The notes below the pieces were generated by a model. That model was given only the letters and a program-made list of their open reading frames with translations, ran no database searches and was not told the origin of the DNA. Of a stretch of DNA of 64,000 nucleotides, positions 11,371-23,815 are shown piece after piece (within the stretch, counting starts at the first letter, position 1; each line of letters starts with the position of its first letter). A program made the position numbers and the translations under genes. Origin of the DNA: Plantago ovata (lineage: Eukaryota; Streptophyta; Magnoliopsida; Lamiales; Plantaginaceae); the NCBI GenBank assembly GCA_028274465.1, contig CM051458.1, positions 11,237,566 to 11,301,565 on the forward strand, given 5' to 3'.

Positions 11371-11884
11371 CCACGTTTTCAAAAAAAAATATATATATAT
11401 ATATATATATTTTCGGGTTGGACCCAAAATCGAATTTTTGAAAGTTTTGATGATTGAATTTTATATTTGGAATATAAATATGATTTAATTGTGATTGTTT
11501 TAAACTAGAGGGGTTAAATTTAATTAGTATAAAGTTAAAGGGCTTATTTGTAATTTATCAATTTATTATTTATTGCAAATTAGTCCTTCTACTTTTGAAT
11601 TTTAGATTTAACACCTCCGAGGTTTTTAAAATTACAATTAAGTCCTTCGGGTTTTCGAAAATTGCTACTTGGTCAATAGAATTTTCGATTATTCAATCTA
11701 GTCCAAATTTTCAATTATTTCATAGAGATTATAAGTATGGGATTATAATTTTCATAATGAAATTATGAAGTCATTTGTCATCCACATAGGCTACTACTTG
11801 TTTCATATGCTCGATATGCTATTGTTTGACAATGCATGTTTAAATACCAAGTATTTTACTTTCCGTTCGACCACTATGCATGCG

Positions 11885-12050
11885 AGGGTAGGCGGCGCCC
11901 TCTTATATGTCGGACCGCATATTTTATGTATGGGTAGGCGGCACCCATTATGTGCTTGACCGCGTTTAGAACTAGAATGGATAGGCGGCATCCATTACGT
12001 GTAGACCGTTCATGCATGATGGGTAGGCGGCGCCCTTATTTGTTTGTAGA
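11885..12050 (+). repeat. Tandem GGTAGGCGGCGCCC repeats in the Copia leader
   Basis: Four degenerate copies of GGTAGGCGGCRCCC followed by a GACCGC-like word, spaced about 40-46 bp, at about 11890, 11933, 11980 and 12021. No coding role is visible. Confidence 0.75.
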
Positions 12051-12605
12051 TGACTGATAACAACCCTCAAGCTACAAGCCCCAACCAATATAAGTACAGA
12101 AATATATATATGTATGTATTTCTGAGATGCTTTCCATAGGGTGCTTTAATTCCGAACTTTAATTGCGTTTTCTTGTATTGGCGACCTCGTCTTACAAGAC
12201 TCGCAGTAATCGTCGGATTAGAGTAAGCCTATGGTTATGACTTACTGCATATTGTATCTAGCGACCTCGATAGGTACAATATGTAGGGCATCAGGTTAAA
12301 TTAGATTTAACAACCAAGAGTTGCGTGACGCAATTGGATAGTCTAACTAGTCCTACCGGTCATATTATGCTATGCGACCAGCCCCCGTTGGAGTATAGCA
12401 TAGTGTGGATTTGGATCTTGGCCACTACGGTAACTTGTTGGACATTACCCGTATGTTTGTTGTGGGGGCAAGCATATGTGAAAATAGTGGGAGCTAAACA
12501 GCTAAAGGACCTTGTTGTTTAGTTATGTTGATTGTGTATTTAGAAATAATATTTCAATAGTTGATTTATTATTTTCGTTCTATATTATTTCTCCTGGAAA
12601 CCGAA

Positions 12606-13420
12606 ATGGCGAGAATCTCGCTCCGTGCTGTGTTAGAGAAGCAAATTTTGACCGGACCAAACTTCCTAGATTGGATCAGGAATATATGTTTGGTGCTGAG
12701 GTACGAAAGGATTGAGTACGTCTTGGTCGAGGCTAATCCCGTGTGTCCCTAGAATCAGACTGCCGATTTTGAATCAAGCCAACAAGGCAAGGTCTGATAA
12801 GCATCATGAGGATGCTAGATCCGCGCAGTGTATTATGCTGGCGGCAATGAGCAATGAGCTGCAGAGGCAACATGAAAGCATGTTGCCGCATGAGATGCTG
12901 AAGCATCTTGAGTCGGTCTTTAAGACGACAGCTAGAAGTGTTGAATTTGATTTGATCAAAGAGATACACAGATGCAAGCTCAATGAAGGAGGGAACATGT
13001 CTGAACATGTTCTCAAGATGAGAATAAGATCATGGTGATCTTTGTCCTTCAATCATTGCCGAGTTCGTATTCGCAGTTCATCGTTAACCACCATGAATGC
13101 GAAGGACGTAACACTGCCCGAACTCCATAATCTGCTGAAGACATATGATCAAACTCTTCCTAAGAAGGAAAAGTCGATCACGTATGTTCGGCAACCATCT
13201 GACCTAAACCCGAGAAACAAAGGTGCTAAGGGTAAGGAAAATTCGGGAGCCAAGGCTAAACACTTCGAGTGATAAGCCTAAGCGTCTGAACCAGAAAAGG
13301 AAGTTCAAGAAAGGACGGTACACACAGATGAATGTCTTTTCTGTAAGCAGAAAGGGCATTGGAAGAAAGATTGCCCTAAGCTGAGGGCAGATCAAGCTAA
13401 GAAGCCACCGGCTTCTAGCT
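12606..13420 (+). pseudogene. Copia gag, broken
   Basis: Starts MARISLRAVLEKQILTGPN followed by FLDWIRNICLVLRYERIEYVL, the Copia GAG N-terminus. It continues through a helical capsid-like region (MLAAMSNELQRQHESM ... HLESVFKTTARSVEFDLIKE) to a CCHC zinc knuckle (CLFCKQKGHWKKDC, about 13333-13374). Stops or frameshifts occur after NPVCP (about 12751), near 13036 and at 13272. Confidence 0.85.
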
Positions 13421-14720
13421 CAGGTATGTTTGTTGTTGAAATGAACATGACTACTTTTGACTCCAATGGTTGGGTATTAGATACAGCATGTGGCTCGCAC
13501 ATTTATAATAATGTGCAAGGGGCCATTGAACACAGGCTAGTCAAGTAAGGTGAATCGACTTGCATGTTGGGAACAACAATCCAGTTGAAGCCAAACGCGT
13601 TGGACGCTGCAAGATAGATTTACCATCAGGACAATGTTTGGAACTTGATAACGTTTATTTTGTTCCATCCATTGTCAGAAATATGATTTCCATTCCATTG
13701 TTGGACAATTGGGGTTTTTCCTAATACTTGTTATTTTTCATTAAATGACCAGTATTATGGAAAGGCTCGCTTAGTGAATGGTTTATATATTTTGCAAAGT
13801 AGTCTACCTTTATTTCATATACATAACAAACAACCGTCTTCAAGTAGGAAGAATAATCCATCTTATCTATGGCATTGTTGGCTAGGCCATATCAATGAAA
13901 CACGGATTCAAAGACTGAGGTAGTTGGACTATTTAGAACCATTTGATTTTGAATCATATGGTACATGTGAATCATGTGTTAAGGGTAAGATGACGAACAA
14001 ACCTTTTGTTGGACAAGGTGTTCGTGCCACTCGCTGCTTAGAGCTCATACATACCGATGTATGTGGACTTTTTAAAGTCCATGCGCGGTGGGGGTTATCC
14101 TTACTTCGTTACCTTTACTGACGATTTCTCAAGGTAAGGATATATTTATCTTATGAAGAATAAATCCGAGACCTTTGGGAAATTCAAGGAGTTTAGGAAT
14201 GAGGTCGAGAATGAATTGAACCTAAGGATAGTCACTCTTCGATCAGATCGAGGAGGTGAATACCTTAGTGAAGAATTTATCGACTACTTGAAAGAAAATG
14301 GAATTCAATCGCAATGGAACACCACAGTTAAATGGTGTGTCTGAAAGAAGGAATCGAACCCTGTTAGACATGGTGAGATCAATGATTGGATTCTCGACTC
14401 TTCCAAAACATCTATGGGGATATGCACTACAAACTGCAATCTACATTCTGAACCGTGTACCATCTAAATCAGTGGAGAAAACTCCTTATGAGTTATGGAA
14501 GGGAAAGAAGCCCTCACCGGGCTATCTTAGACCTTGGGGCTGTCTTGCGATAGTCAAACTGAAGCTCACTGATAAGTTAGATGCCAAGGGTGTCAAAGTA
14601 TATTTCATAGGCTATTCTCGTTAGACGAGAGGCTATGAATTCTATCATGCTGAAGATCACTAGGTGATAGTATCTAGAAACGTTAAGTTTTAGAAGCACA
14701 ATACCTCGAAGAAGAGAGGT
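13421..14720 (+). pseudogene. Copia protease and integrase, broken
   Basis: WVLDTACGSH (about 13470-13500) corresponds to the protease site region, where Copia elements usually read D(T/S)G(A/C)(S/T); here the D-T-A-C order is retained but altered. The GAG-pre-integrase part (LWHCWLGHINETRIQRL) and integrase core follow, with ELIHTDVCG, SDRGGEY and [10 protein letters not shown], then the [10 protein letters not shown] segment. A frameshift near 14090 and stops at about 13920, 14623, 14662 and 14690 break it. Confidence 0.85.
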
Positions 14721-14728
14721 TAGATGAC

Positions 14729-16734
14729 ATGATAGAACTTGAAGAAATTCAAGACTTTGACATGCGCGAACATGAGTTCTCTAAATCTTCTGATTTGGAC
14801 TCAAGTTCAGTGGGAGCTTTCGAATCAGACAAGGGTAATGATATGACACTTGCTAGGCATGTCATAGTCAGTGGGAGTCCTGTGATTAGATCAACAGTTG
14901 AAACCACACCAATAGAACCCGTTGTCAATCAAACTGTGCAACCAGTTGCACAAGAGCAGCCTCCCGCTAGGGAACAGGGTCGCGTGGCGCGGCCAGCTGC
15001 ATCAGTGCCCACTGATAATGTTCGTGTTACACGAAGCCAGAAAAGAAAAGCACCAAAACCAGTCGAGCTCCGTAGGTCGAAGAGGATCCTAAAAGGACCT
15101 CAGAAGCAAAGCCTTATGATAGAAAACATCAGTGAACTTGATGTCAGCTTATCAGATCGGGAAGATCCCGAGACCTACAAAGAGGCAATAATTGATATTG
15201 ACTCAGACAAATGGCAAGAGGCCATGGAATTGGAGATGGACTCCATGTACCTGAACCAAGTTTGGAACTTGGTAGACTTGCCTCAATGGGTTAGACCTAT
15301 TGGGTTCAAATGGGTCTTTAAACGAAAGACAGATGCCGATGGCAAGGTACAAACGCACAAAGCTAGGCTTGTGGCGAAAGGCTACACGCAAAGGTATGGC
15401 ATCGATTACGATGAAACCTTTTCACCGGTAGCAAAATTGAAGTCCATTCGAATTCTATTTGCGATAGCTGCCTACTATGATTATGAGATCGGGCAGATGG
15501 ATGTAAAGACTGCCTTTCCTCAATGGCAACCTTGAGGAAGAGGTCTGTATGGTACAGATGGAAGGTTTTATTAGTAAAATCAGGCCAACTGTTGTATGCA
15601 AATTACAGAGATCCATCTATGGGCTAAAGCAAGCGTCTAGGAGCTGGAATATCCGCTTTGATGAAGCTGTCAAATCGTTTGACTTCATCAGAAGCAAGGA
15701 AGATCCCTGTGTCTACACTAGGCACAGCGACAAGGGAGTCGTTTTCATGATCATCTATGTTGATGACATTTTGATCATGGGAAACAATGTCTCTATGCTA
15801 GAAGAGACTAAAGTTTGGTTATCAAGTACCTTCTCAATGAAGGACTTGGGTGAACATCCTAGGGATCAAGATCTATAGAGATAGATCCAAGAGGATGTTA
15901 GGATTGACAAAGTCCACCTACATCGACAAAATACTGAAGCGTTATAAGATGGACGACTCAAAGAGAGGCTTTCTCCCAGCTAGGCATGGGATTGTCTTAT
16001 CAGTTAAGGATAGTCCTAAAACTGATGAAGAAAGAAAGGCAATGAGTCGTGTGCCCTATGCTTCGGCAGTAGGGTCTATAATGTATGCAATGAATTGCAC
16101 AAGGCCCGATGTGGCATATGCGCTTAGTGTCACTTGTTGACACCAACAGAATCCAGGAGTACCTCACTGGACTGCTGTAAAGAACATTCTTAAGTACCTT
16201 CGACGGACTAAGAAAATGTTCTTGGTGTTTGGTGGAGAACCAGAATTAAAGATGTCTGGTTATGTCGTCGCTGGATTTGAATCAGATCCTGATGACTTAG
16301 AGTCACAGACAGGATACGTATTCAAATTGAACGGAGGAGCTATCTGTTGGAAGAGTTCTAAGCAAGCCACAATTGCTGACTCATCCACAGAAGCCGAGTG
16401 CATTACTGGATCAGAAGCTTCGAAAGAAGCTGTCTGGATTTCAGAGTTCTTGAAGGAATTGAGGGTTGTTCCTACTCCTAGTCCAATAACGATTTATTGG
16501 GACAATACGGGCGCCGTCGCTCAAGCTAAGGAGCCTAGATCTACAAACAAGAACGTACATGTACTTACAAAGTATCACGTTATACGTGAGATTATTGATA
16601 GAGGAGAAGTTAGTATAGAACGTGTCTCTACCACGGACAACGTCGCAGATCCTTTCACCAAGGTCTTATCAGTGGAAGTCCACTTAAGACATTATGCTAA
16701 TCTGGGCATTAGGCATAAAGGTGACTGGCTCTAG
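14729..16734 (+). pseudogene. Copia reverse transcriptase and RNase H, broken
   Basis: The RT begins with WQEAMELEMDSMYLNQVWNL and WVFKRKTDADGKVQTHKARL, has the catalytic YVDD (IIYVDDILIMGNN, about 15752-15790), and ends in an RNase H segment with ICWKSSKQATIADSSTEAE and the DNTGAV motif near 16500-16520. Frame breaks lie at about 15535 (after KTAF), 15850-15880 and 16138. All key motifs remain recognisable but no continuous polyprotein exists. Confidence 0.9.
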
Positions 16735-16735
16735 T

Positions 16736-16748
16736 CCAAGTGGGAGAT
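16736..16748 (+). other. Polypurine tract of the Copia element
   Basis: CCAAGTGGGAGAT lies immediately upstream of the 3' LTR, the site of plus-strand priming. Confidence 0.85.
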
Positions 16749-18812
16749 TGATAGTGTATATGTCCTAGAGACAGTCCTTACTAAGGGCATGGTGCCCTTA
16801 TAGAGGACATATATGTACTATTACACAGGTCAACGTAATATAATATATGTTTGTTGCATTTTACTATTGAGTATCGCTTCCATATTTATATTACACCAGG
16901 CTGCAGCATGTCATATCTTTATTACTGTCTGTATTGATATTAAACATGTCCCCTCGGATAGATGGCCGATCACACAGTTAGTGGGAGCTATGTGAGTTAT
17001 CATCTATCCCAAACTCTCCCTAGTCGTGGTTCATCTCGGATGTGGGGGTCTGAATGAACCTGACAAGACTAGTATGCGTGGAGGTTATACTTGTTGGAGC
17101 AAGTGTGAGCCGATCCCACGGCCACGGAACGGATTGTTGGACAATCAAGGAACGTTCCCATAACTGCGCATAGTTGTTCGAAGAAGCTTTATCGAACAAT
17201 GGAAGTACCCACCGGACACTCCCATCGATGTATACTCTACACCGACGTGTCTATGGGAACCGGTGAGTTGTCGAAGTGATGCCATTCGTCCTTTGTACTT
17301 ACAGGACTTTATCATCACATTTGTTGCCCCATATCCTTGGTGGACCCGTCGATGTCAGCTCTGAATAAGCAGCTGACCTAAGACACGATCCAGGATTATG
17401 GCTACATACAAATGGGGGTGATAAGTGATTCTGTGAAGGATTCATCTCTCAAGTGTAGCACAGGAGAGCACTGCTCATAGTCGTTCATAGTTGTGATGGT
17501 AAAACCGCTGGCCAGCGTATCAATATTATTATGATGGTCATAATAGATATTGGATTCACCATGCAACTCACTGAAGACGCCCGTGGATGTATTATTGGGA
17601 TAGACACTTCATCGATCCTAGATACATTCGAGCAAGTCAGATGAAGGGACGTTAGCATCGCCGCGTTGAGCGCAACAGGCTTCGCAACGAAAGGGTTAGC
17701 TTTTAGAAACCTCTCAAACGTCCTCACGTATTAATATTGCAAATGGAACCGTCTAGGAATTCCAGGTCTAGGACTTGCTTAATACGATGAGGCCCTATGG
17801 GTCACACTATGTGGTGATTCAGTCTATCAGAATATCCTTGAAGATGAAATCGCAATTAATTTGGAATTAATTGTGATTGATGGATTATAATTGATTTGGA
17901 ATTAATTATAATATTTGGTGGCTCAATTAATGATTTGGAATTATTAATTGAATTGGCTAATTAATTGTATTTTATGTAAATACAATTAAAGATTATATTT
18001 TGGGAATATAATGGAGGTTTGATTAAAAATGATATGTTAATTTAGAATTAACATATGCACATGGCAAAATCTACTTGGAGTTTGAATTGCCTTAGAACTA
18101 TAAGTGGGTCCCAAAATCGGGACCCACCTACTGTCCCTGGGAGAGCACGCGCGCGCGTAGTGATGGATGAGGGGAAGGAGTTCTACTCCTTCCTCTATTA
18201 GAAGTCCAAGGGATAAGTTAGATTTTCCTGATTGAGTTTTAATTTGATTGGGAATGAATCTAGACTTGATATTGGTTTCCTTGTGCGATAAGAATTAGAT
18301 TCTTATTCCTTTACGAAGTCTAATTGCTTATGTTTTAGGCTTCTATTGACTACTATATATAGTAGACTATTAGAGAGTTTTTTACACAGACTTGAATAGA
18401 CTTTGACAGTCATTCTACCCAGTTTTCTTAGAGAAAATAAAAACTCTCCCCTCCTCTTAGCCACCCACGCGCGCGCCACCTGCCGGAGGAATCGCCGCCC
18501 CATCTTCTTGGTCACACAAAGAATATCCTAGCATTCTTTCCGATAGGCTGTTCATCCGGGGATACCAAGGTTGAGGTTCTAGGAGCTGGAAACTAACTTT
18601 TATTGTCTTGCAGATATCTTCGATTTCGACGAAGGAGAAGATACACCGGATTATTACGAAGACTTGGAAGCTGCTTTGGAAGTAAGGTTAGTCTTCTAAT
18701 TGACGTGTTTATATATATACGACATATGCATAATCAATTAACCTGTATATTAAGAAAATTTTTGAAATTCCGCTGCGTACCCTAGGGGTAACTCTGACCA
18801 TATTTTCTTACA
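16749..18812 (+). repeat. 3' LTR of the Copia element
   Basis: Nearly identical to the 5' LTR with about 20 substitutions seen by eye. A 19-bp deletion near 18616 distinguishes it. Confidence 0.95.
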
Positions 18813-19445
18813 ATAACTACTTACAATATACTATAATTACATATATTTATCTATACTTCCATTATAATTATACAATTTCTATTATTATAACTACTTACAA
18901 TACACAATAATTTACTCATATTTCCATTATACTTATACAATTTCCAAATCTAATTAGTAATTAGTATATCCGAAACAAAACTACACTAATTGAACAAAAC
19001 TAACTACGTAATCCAACTCAATTCAAATACCAAACATAATCGAACTCAACTATAAAATACCCAATTCATCCCAAATCTATCAATTCACCAACTAAAACTT
19101 GTGCATCCCCCCTAATTTGAGCTACACAACATAATAGATACTAGTAGAATGCATACAATTCATTGAAATAGGAAAAAAAAAAAAACGAAGAATACCAAAA
19201 TTTAGACAAGTTAGGGTTCGAAGTTAATACCTTTGATTGCGGAAGAAAGGTTGAAAGAATCACGCAATTGACTAGCTACACTTATTCGTGCTTGAAATAG
19301 CTTTGAAATGACTATAACCTTGCTTGAAATGGTGAAGAAATGAAGAAGATATGGTGGTGGCGATTTGGAGAAGAAAGGGGAGAAGAATTCGATCTGGGCA
19401 ACAATGGAGTTCTGTCCGAGTCTTCTTCCCGTTAAGGAAGACGAC
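18813..19445. other. CACTA 1 interior right of the Copia insertion
   Basis: AT-rich sequence to about 19200, then a GAAGAAATGAAGAAGATATGG-like purine-rich stretch resembling the leader region of CACTA 2. No coding frame is supported. A homopolymer A run lies at about 19173-19185. Confidence 0.5.
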
Positions 19446-19809
19446 GCAGCGACGGATGCCTCATCCGTCGCAGGATAGCGATCCGTCGCTGGCTAGCGAC
19501 GGATGAGACCATCCGTCGCTAAATATCAATTTCCTTTTTGTTTTTTTTTTCTGGGTCAACCCCTAGCGACGGATAATTCATCCGTTGCTAAATAGCGACG
19601 GATAGACTACATCGGTCGCAAAAAAAGCGACCGATGAGTCATCCGTCGCTAAATAGCGACGGATGAGTCATCCGTCGTTGAACCTCCACGCCCTATGTAC
19701 GCTTTATAGCGAATTGATTTTATCCGTCGCTAAGGTGTTTCATCCGTCGCTAAAAGACCGATCAGTCCGTCGCTAAATTCGGTCACTATACACCAGAATT
19801 CTTGTAGTG
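19446..19809. repeat. CACTA 1 right subterminal and terminal repeats
   Basis: At least ten TAGCGACGGAT/ATCCGTCGCTA words in alternating orientation, ending in TTCTTGTAGTG. Confidence 0.85.
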
Positions 19810-20219
19810 AGATATAGATTAGAACAGGTAACCTTATCCATAGAGATAAAGGCGAGTAGACATATGATTTACTTTTAAACTTCTATTCTACTTAGGGCGT
19901 TAATGCCCGAGTTATCTATCCGGTTCATTAGTATATAACCAATGCCGGTCGATTCCCATCAGTTACATTTTGTTGGTGAATAAAGATATTCGCTGAAAAC
20001 CCCAAACCCGTTCTTTCTCTCTCTAGATGTTGATTTCTTATGTTGTCTCTTTACGATCAATCTTTCCTTTCTGAATCGACAACGTTTGGGAGACGCTCAG
20101 CTCATGGCTATCATGATAAACTCTAATAAACTCTAGAAATCGATTTTGAGTCAACCTCAAAATCTATGCATCATATTTACAATTTTACTAATTGAGAGGG
20201 TAGATATATATGAGTCCTG

Positions 20220-20964
20220 GGGCGGACGCAGAAAATTTGCCAAGGGGCGCACAATTATAAGAAGAATGACGAGTGTCGATAAAAGTTGAAGTCTAAATTT
20301 ATTTTAAGATATAGTATTAAAAAATATGTTGAAATTTAAAGGAATTTAACTAATTTTCTTTAATTTTTTTAGGAGTCCTTTATAAATTAAACTGAAAATG
20401 TTAATCATCTAAACATTAATGAAATTTCATGATATATTTCTAACATCATAAAATGAAAATAAATAGATTTATTTAATTGTAAGAGGGGAACTAATTAAAG
20501 AAATTGAAACAAGGAGAAAGAAACTGTTTTATTTGAATAGTGTTGTTGAATTTATAAGAGGAAAAGTTAGAAGAAGAAAAATTGGAAAACTAAAATTAAA
20601 GATACGACGAGGTATAGAACTCAGGTGGATTGGATCACAGCTAGATACTTTCCACTGCACCACAAATAATTTTAGAATGTTTAGTGTACACAAATGGTAT
20701 ATATTTAGTTAAGGCTAGTGATATAGTCAGAGCTAAAATTACTAATACCAGAGCAATTTATCTTTTATAAATACTAATATAAATACTAATCATTCCTAAA
20801 AGTGCACAGATTGCTCTGACATTAGTAATTTTAGCTCTGACGCTAGCAATTTAACTTTTATAAACACTAATTATTCATTTACTTAATATATATTGTTTTA
20901 AGGGTATAATAGTAATTTCATCTAAACAATCACCGGACCCCTTCACATATGGTGGATCCGCTAG
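20220..20964. mobile_element. Non-autonomous TIR element with 9-bp TSD
   Basis: Perfect direct repeat TGAGTCCTG at 20211-20219 and 20965-20973 flanks a 745-bp element beginning GGGCGGACGCAG and ending GGATCCGCTAG (short degenerate inverted termini around GCGGAYSC). The duplication length suits MULE or, if one base is chance, hAT. There is no coding capacity. A smaller inverted-repeat element is nested at 20726-20841. Confidence 0.7.
20726..20841. mobile_element. Small foldback MITE nested in the TIR element
   Basis: Terminal inverted repeats of about 33 bp (GTCAGAGCTAAAATTACTAA at the left, its complement at the right ending GCTCTGAC) surround about 45 bp of AT-rich DNA. No clear target duplication was found. 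Confidence 0.65.
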
Positions 20965-21920
20965 TGAGTCCTGCTGTATATTTATGAAAGAATACTAGCG
21001 CGAGCGATTTATGGGAGTATATATAGGCTAGAAGTCATATATGCATAACATTGCATGTAAAATTTGCATAATAATAATAATATCTTAAAATCCGATGGTG
21101 ATGTGAAATAAGTCTTGGAAAAGTCACGGCAGCAAGTCCTTGAGTGGTGGTTGTATTCAATTATTTTAGAAAGAGGAAAAAATATCAACAAGGAACATCT
21201 AAGATCTTTATTTCATAGTGAGGCTTTAACAAAATAGAGACGAACCAATAATGCAATACAGAGAAAAGCAATTAACCGCCTCGATCTAGTGGCTGAAATT
21301 GAAACTAGCGACGGTGCACTTCTTTTTCTCTTGGATTTTATAGATTCGCTTTTGAATTGTTAGATCTTTTAATTGAAATAACTTTATTGATTAAACTCAA
21401 TATAAACAAGATCAATGTTAAAACTTCCCCGTAATTAACAATCAACATTTCAAAGCCGAGTCCATTTTACCATATTTTACCTCGCCCTTGGCCATTTTCG
21501 ATCCGGATTTATTGTACCAATTCGCGTACCATCTATTATATCACCGTTGAGATCTTGACACTTGTCACTATGCCAGCCTCTATATCACCATTTATAAACT
21601 GACACGTGGCAGCTATGTCAATGACTATTTCTCACCATATAATAACACCCTTGATGGAGTAATTAGTTATGAGTAAGATAGTTTACAAAATAATTTCTCA
21701 AGAAAAATAAAATTCATATTCATCTTTTTGTTGCACAGCAATGTTTCGAGGTTTTATATACTTTTATACACACACACACTTGAGGAATAGATATATATGA
21801 TTATAACTTTTTAATTTTTTAAATTTTTTATCACCACTTGCACTATCTTTTGCTATAAATTAAAAAATTAATCACGGTACCACATACTTTTCCCGTTCCA
21901 TTAATAATCCGTCATTGATT

Positions 21921-22020
21921 TTTTTATTTTATTTTTTTGAAACAGAAAAATTTTATTTATGAAAGAGTATAAGAAATACTCCGAACCATCACAAAAAATT
22001 CAAAACCGGAACAGACATCC
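21921..22020 (-). mobile_element. 5'-truncated LINE 3' end
   Basis: A T-rich tract followed by GAAACAGAAAAATTTTATTT and ending CAAAACCGGAACAGACATCC matches the layout of the LINE tail at 49608-49706 (shared AAAACCGGAACA). Read on the minus strand it is a LINE 3' end with an A tail. Confidence 0.5.
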
Positions 22021-22329
22021 GAATTAATATACATACAACCAACCTATCAAAACCTCGATGCCAATCAGATTATGAAAAAATATCTCATTGATGCTTTTAT
22101 ATAAATATTTGCCACAAATAATTTTAAATTGCATAATACAAAATACATTAAAATTACATTGTTTATAATTATTTTCAGTATAATTTATGATTAATTTGTG
22201 ATCTAAAATTTTAAAATATTCACTGTGAAAATTACTAATGGAATCACAAATTTTCAAGAGACAAAAAGAAAAGAAGCGAAAACACACACACAAAATAATA
22301 ATAATAAAAATAAATAAAATAAAAGATGA

Positions 22330-22465
22330 TTCAAAGTCTTGTTTTTGGGTAGATAATTTTTGGAAGGCGGAGAATGTTCCGTTATGTTAGTTGTATTTGT
22401 TTTGAGCATGTCTTATGCTCCGTTATCAATAAATTGTTTTGCCGTTTAAAAAAAAAAAAAAAAAA
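22330..22465 (+). mobile_element. 5'-truncated LINE 3' end with poly(A)
   Basis: The sequence ends GTTATCAATAAATTGTTTTGCCGTTT followed by a long A run (about 22448-22464), like the L1-type tail at 34740-34812. Confidence 0.65.
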
Positions 22466-22675
22466 TCTGTTTATTCGAATTAGAGACTAAGGGGAGAATA
22501 TAATTTAAATTAGTTAGTTTTAAACAATGAACATAATTACTTCGTATAAGGAAGTCTACGTAGTAATTATAATACAGTCTACATAAGTTGAGAGGAAATG
22601 ATATTGTGTAAACTAGTATAAGCCTTAATGTTAATGCCACATGTCAGTTTATAAGTGCTGGAATAGAGGCTGGCA

Positions 22676-23010
22676 TAAAAAGTCCCATAGAAAATCCGAT
22701 CCCGCCTAAAATAGTGTCCCGTATGCATCCTTCATGTAATTAAGGAATGAGTTAATGAACTATATATTTGATAAGATTTAGCTGGTTAATTAGTGTGCTG
22801 TTGTGGACCGCGCCATGAAACACACAGTACCAACCCTTACAATTTTGAAGGTCATCTCACTCTCTTCCAATATTCTTTTGATGGTGATTCCACATTTATT
22901 AATTCCTTTATCGCATCACATGTTTATTAACAAATGTGAAATGTAATTTCATGTGATTCAGTATTGTATAGAATTACAAAGTTTAGTTCATTTGATTTCT
23001 AAGTGAAACA
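22676..23010. other. Intergenic, nothing recognised
   Basis: AT-rich sequence without open frames or repeats of note. Confidence 0.4.
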
Positions 23011-23359
23011 TGATATATTTGGTAATTGCATTTTTAGTCCTCTAAATCGCCATCCTTCTCGTATTTGGTTCTTTTTTAATACATTCGAATACGGTCACTT
23101 ATTTGGCCCGTCATTGGTCCTGCAGCTTAGTTGGCATATGTGGACGAACTGGGACAAACGAACTGCGTGTTGAGACGAATTAGTGAGGAACGAATTGTTT
23201 GTTATAACCTTACCCAAATTTCTTCCCCAAATTAGAAACTGGAAACCTTAAACTAAATTCTCTCTCAATTTTCTCTCAATTCTCTTTGAATTCTCTTCTT
23301 CTGACATAATTAATTCTTCGTTTATGGAATTCATGGATTGCTAGCCCTCTTCGTCGTCT

Positions 23360-23650
23360 GAACAGAGCATATCAAGCTCCGTTTCAGAACTTATTTAAGT
23401 TCTGTTTCAGAGCTTAATAACACTTTGAACATAGGTGTTTTCTCTTAAAACAGAGCCTAATTAAGCTCGGTAAAGAGAGATAATTAGACTCTGTATACAG
23501 TTTGTTTACAGAGTCTAATTATCTCTCTTTATCGAGCTTAATTAGCTCTGTTTACAGAGCTTAGTTAAGCTCTGTTTCAGAGCTTAAACAAGCTCTATTT
23601 CGGAGCTTATTTAAACTCTGAAACATATTTTACCAAGCTCTATAACAGAG
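23360..23650. repeat. AGAGCTTAATTAAGCTCT palindrome array with a 45-bp hairpin
   Basis: About a dozen degenerate copies of a palindromic word (AGAGCTTAATTAAGCTCTGTTTC and variants). In the middle, 23451-23495 and 23507-23550 form a near-perfect 44-45 bp inverted repeat with an 11-nt loop. Confidence 0.85.
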
Positions 23651-23815
23651 CATAATTGAGCCTCCAAAAATGTGTTTATTTATGTGTTTTACGTCATGTG
23701 GAGATGACACGGAGTGACATGGGATGGCAGGTGTTCTTTACAGTCATGTTGGCAAGCACATCAGCAAGTGTATTCACTAATTCGGACAGTCAACGCTCCA
23801 ATATAATAAATTATA

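Larger units (their letters stand above)
8694..18812 (+). mobile_element. Full-length Copia LTR retrotransposon nested in CACTA 1
   Basis: Two long LTRs (8694-10776, 2083 bp; 16749-18812, 2064 bp), each beginning TG and ending CA, flanked by a perfect 5-bp duplication ATAAC (8689-8693 and 18813-18817). The PBS follows the 5' LTR and a polypurine tract precedes the 3' LTR. Internal order gag, zinc knuckle, integrase, RT, RNase H is that of Copia elements. By eye the LTRs differ at about 20 positions plus a 19-bp deletion in the 3' LTR, near 1 percent, so the insertion is fairly young, yet the polyprotein carries more than ten stops or frameshifts. Confidence 0.96.
5837..19809. mobile_element. 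CACTA (En/Spm-like) DNA transposon 1, interrupted by a Copia element
   Basis: Left terminus CACTACAAGGAACA at 5837, right terminus TTCTTGTAGTG ending at 19809, flanked by a perfect 3-bp duplication AGA (5834-5836 and 19810-19812). Both ends contain arrays of TAGCGACGGAT / ATCCGTCGCTA in both orientations (about 5860-6170 and 19446-19780), the usual subterminal transposase-binding repeats of CACTA elements. The element is 13,973 bp, of which about 10.1 kb is a later Copia insertion with its duplicated ATAAC, leaving roughly 3.85 kb. It codes a TNP1-like protein on the minus strand but no TNP2 transposase, so it is probably non-autonomous. Confidence 0.95.
21571..22675. mobile_element. TIR element, about 1.1 kb, with 41-bp inverted ends
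   Basis: TGCCAGCCTCTAT..TTATAAACTGACACGTGGCA at 21571-21611 is repeated in inverse at 22635-22675 with few mismatches. TA precedes the left end and follows the right, suggesting a Tc1/mariner-type duplication. The interior contains two truncated LINE tails and no gene. Confidence 0.6.

Noticed and set aside
10916..11441. Several long open frames on both strands in the GC-rich block
   Set aside because: They overlap on both strands, consist of A/P/R/G-rich low-complexity translation, and follow from GC-rich repeats without stop codons. No gene.
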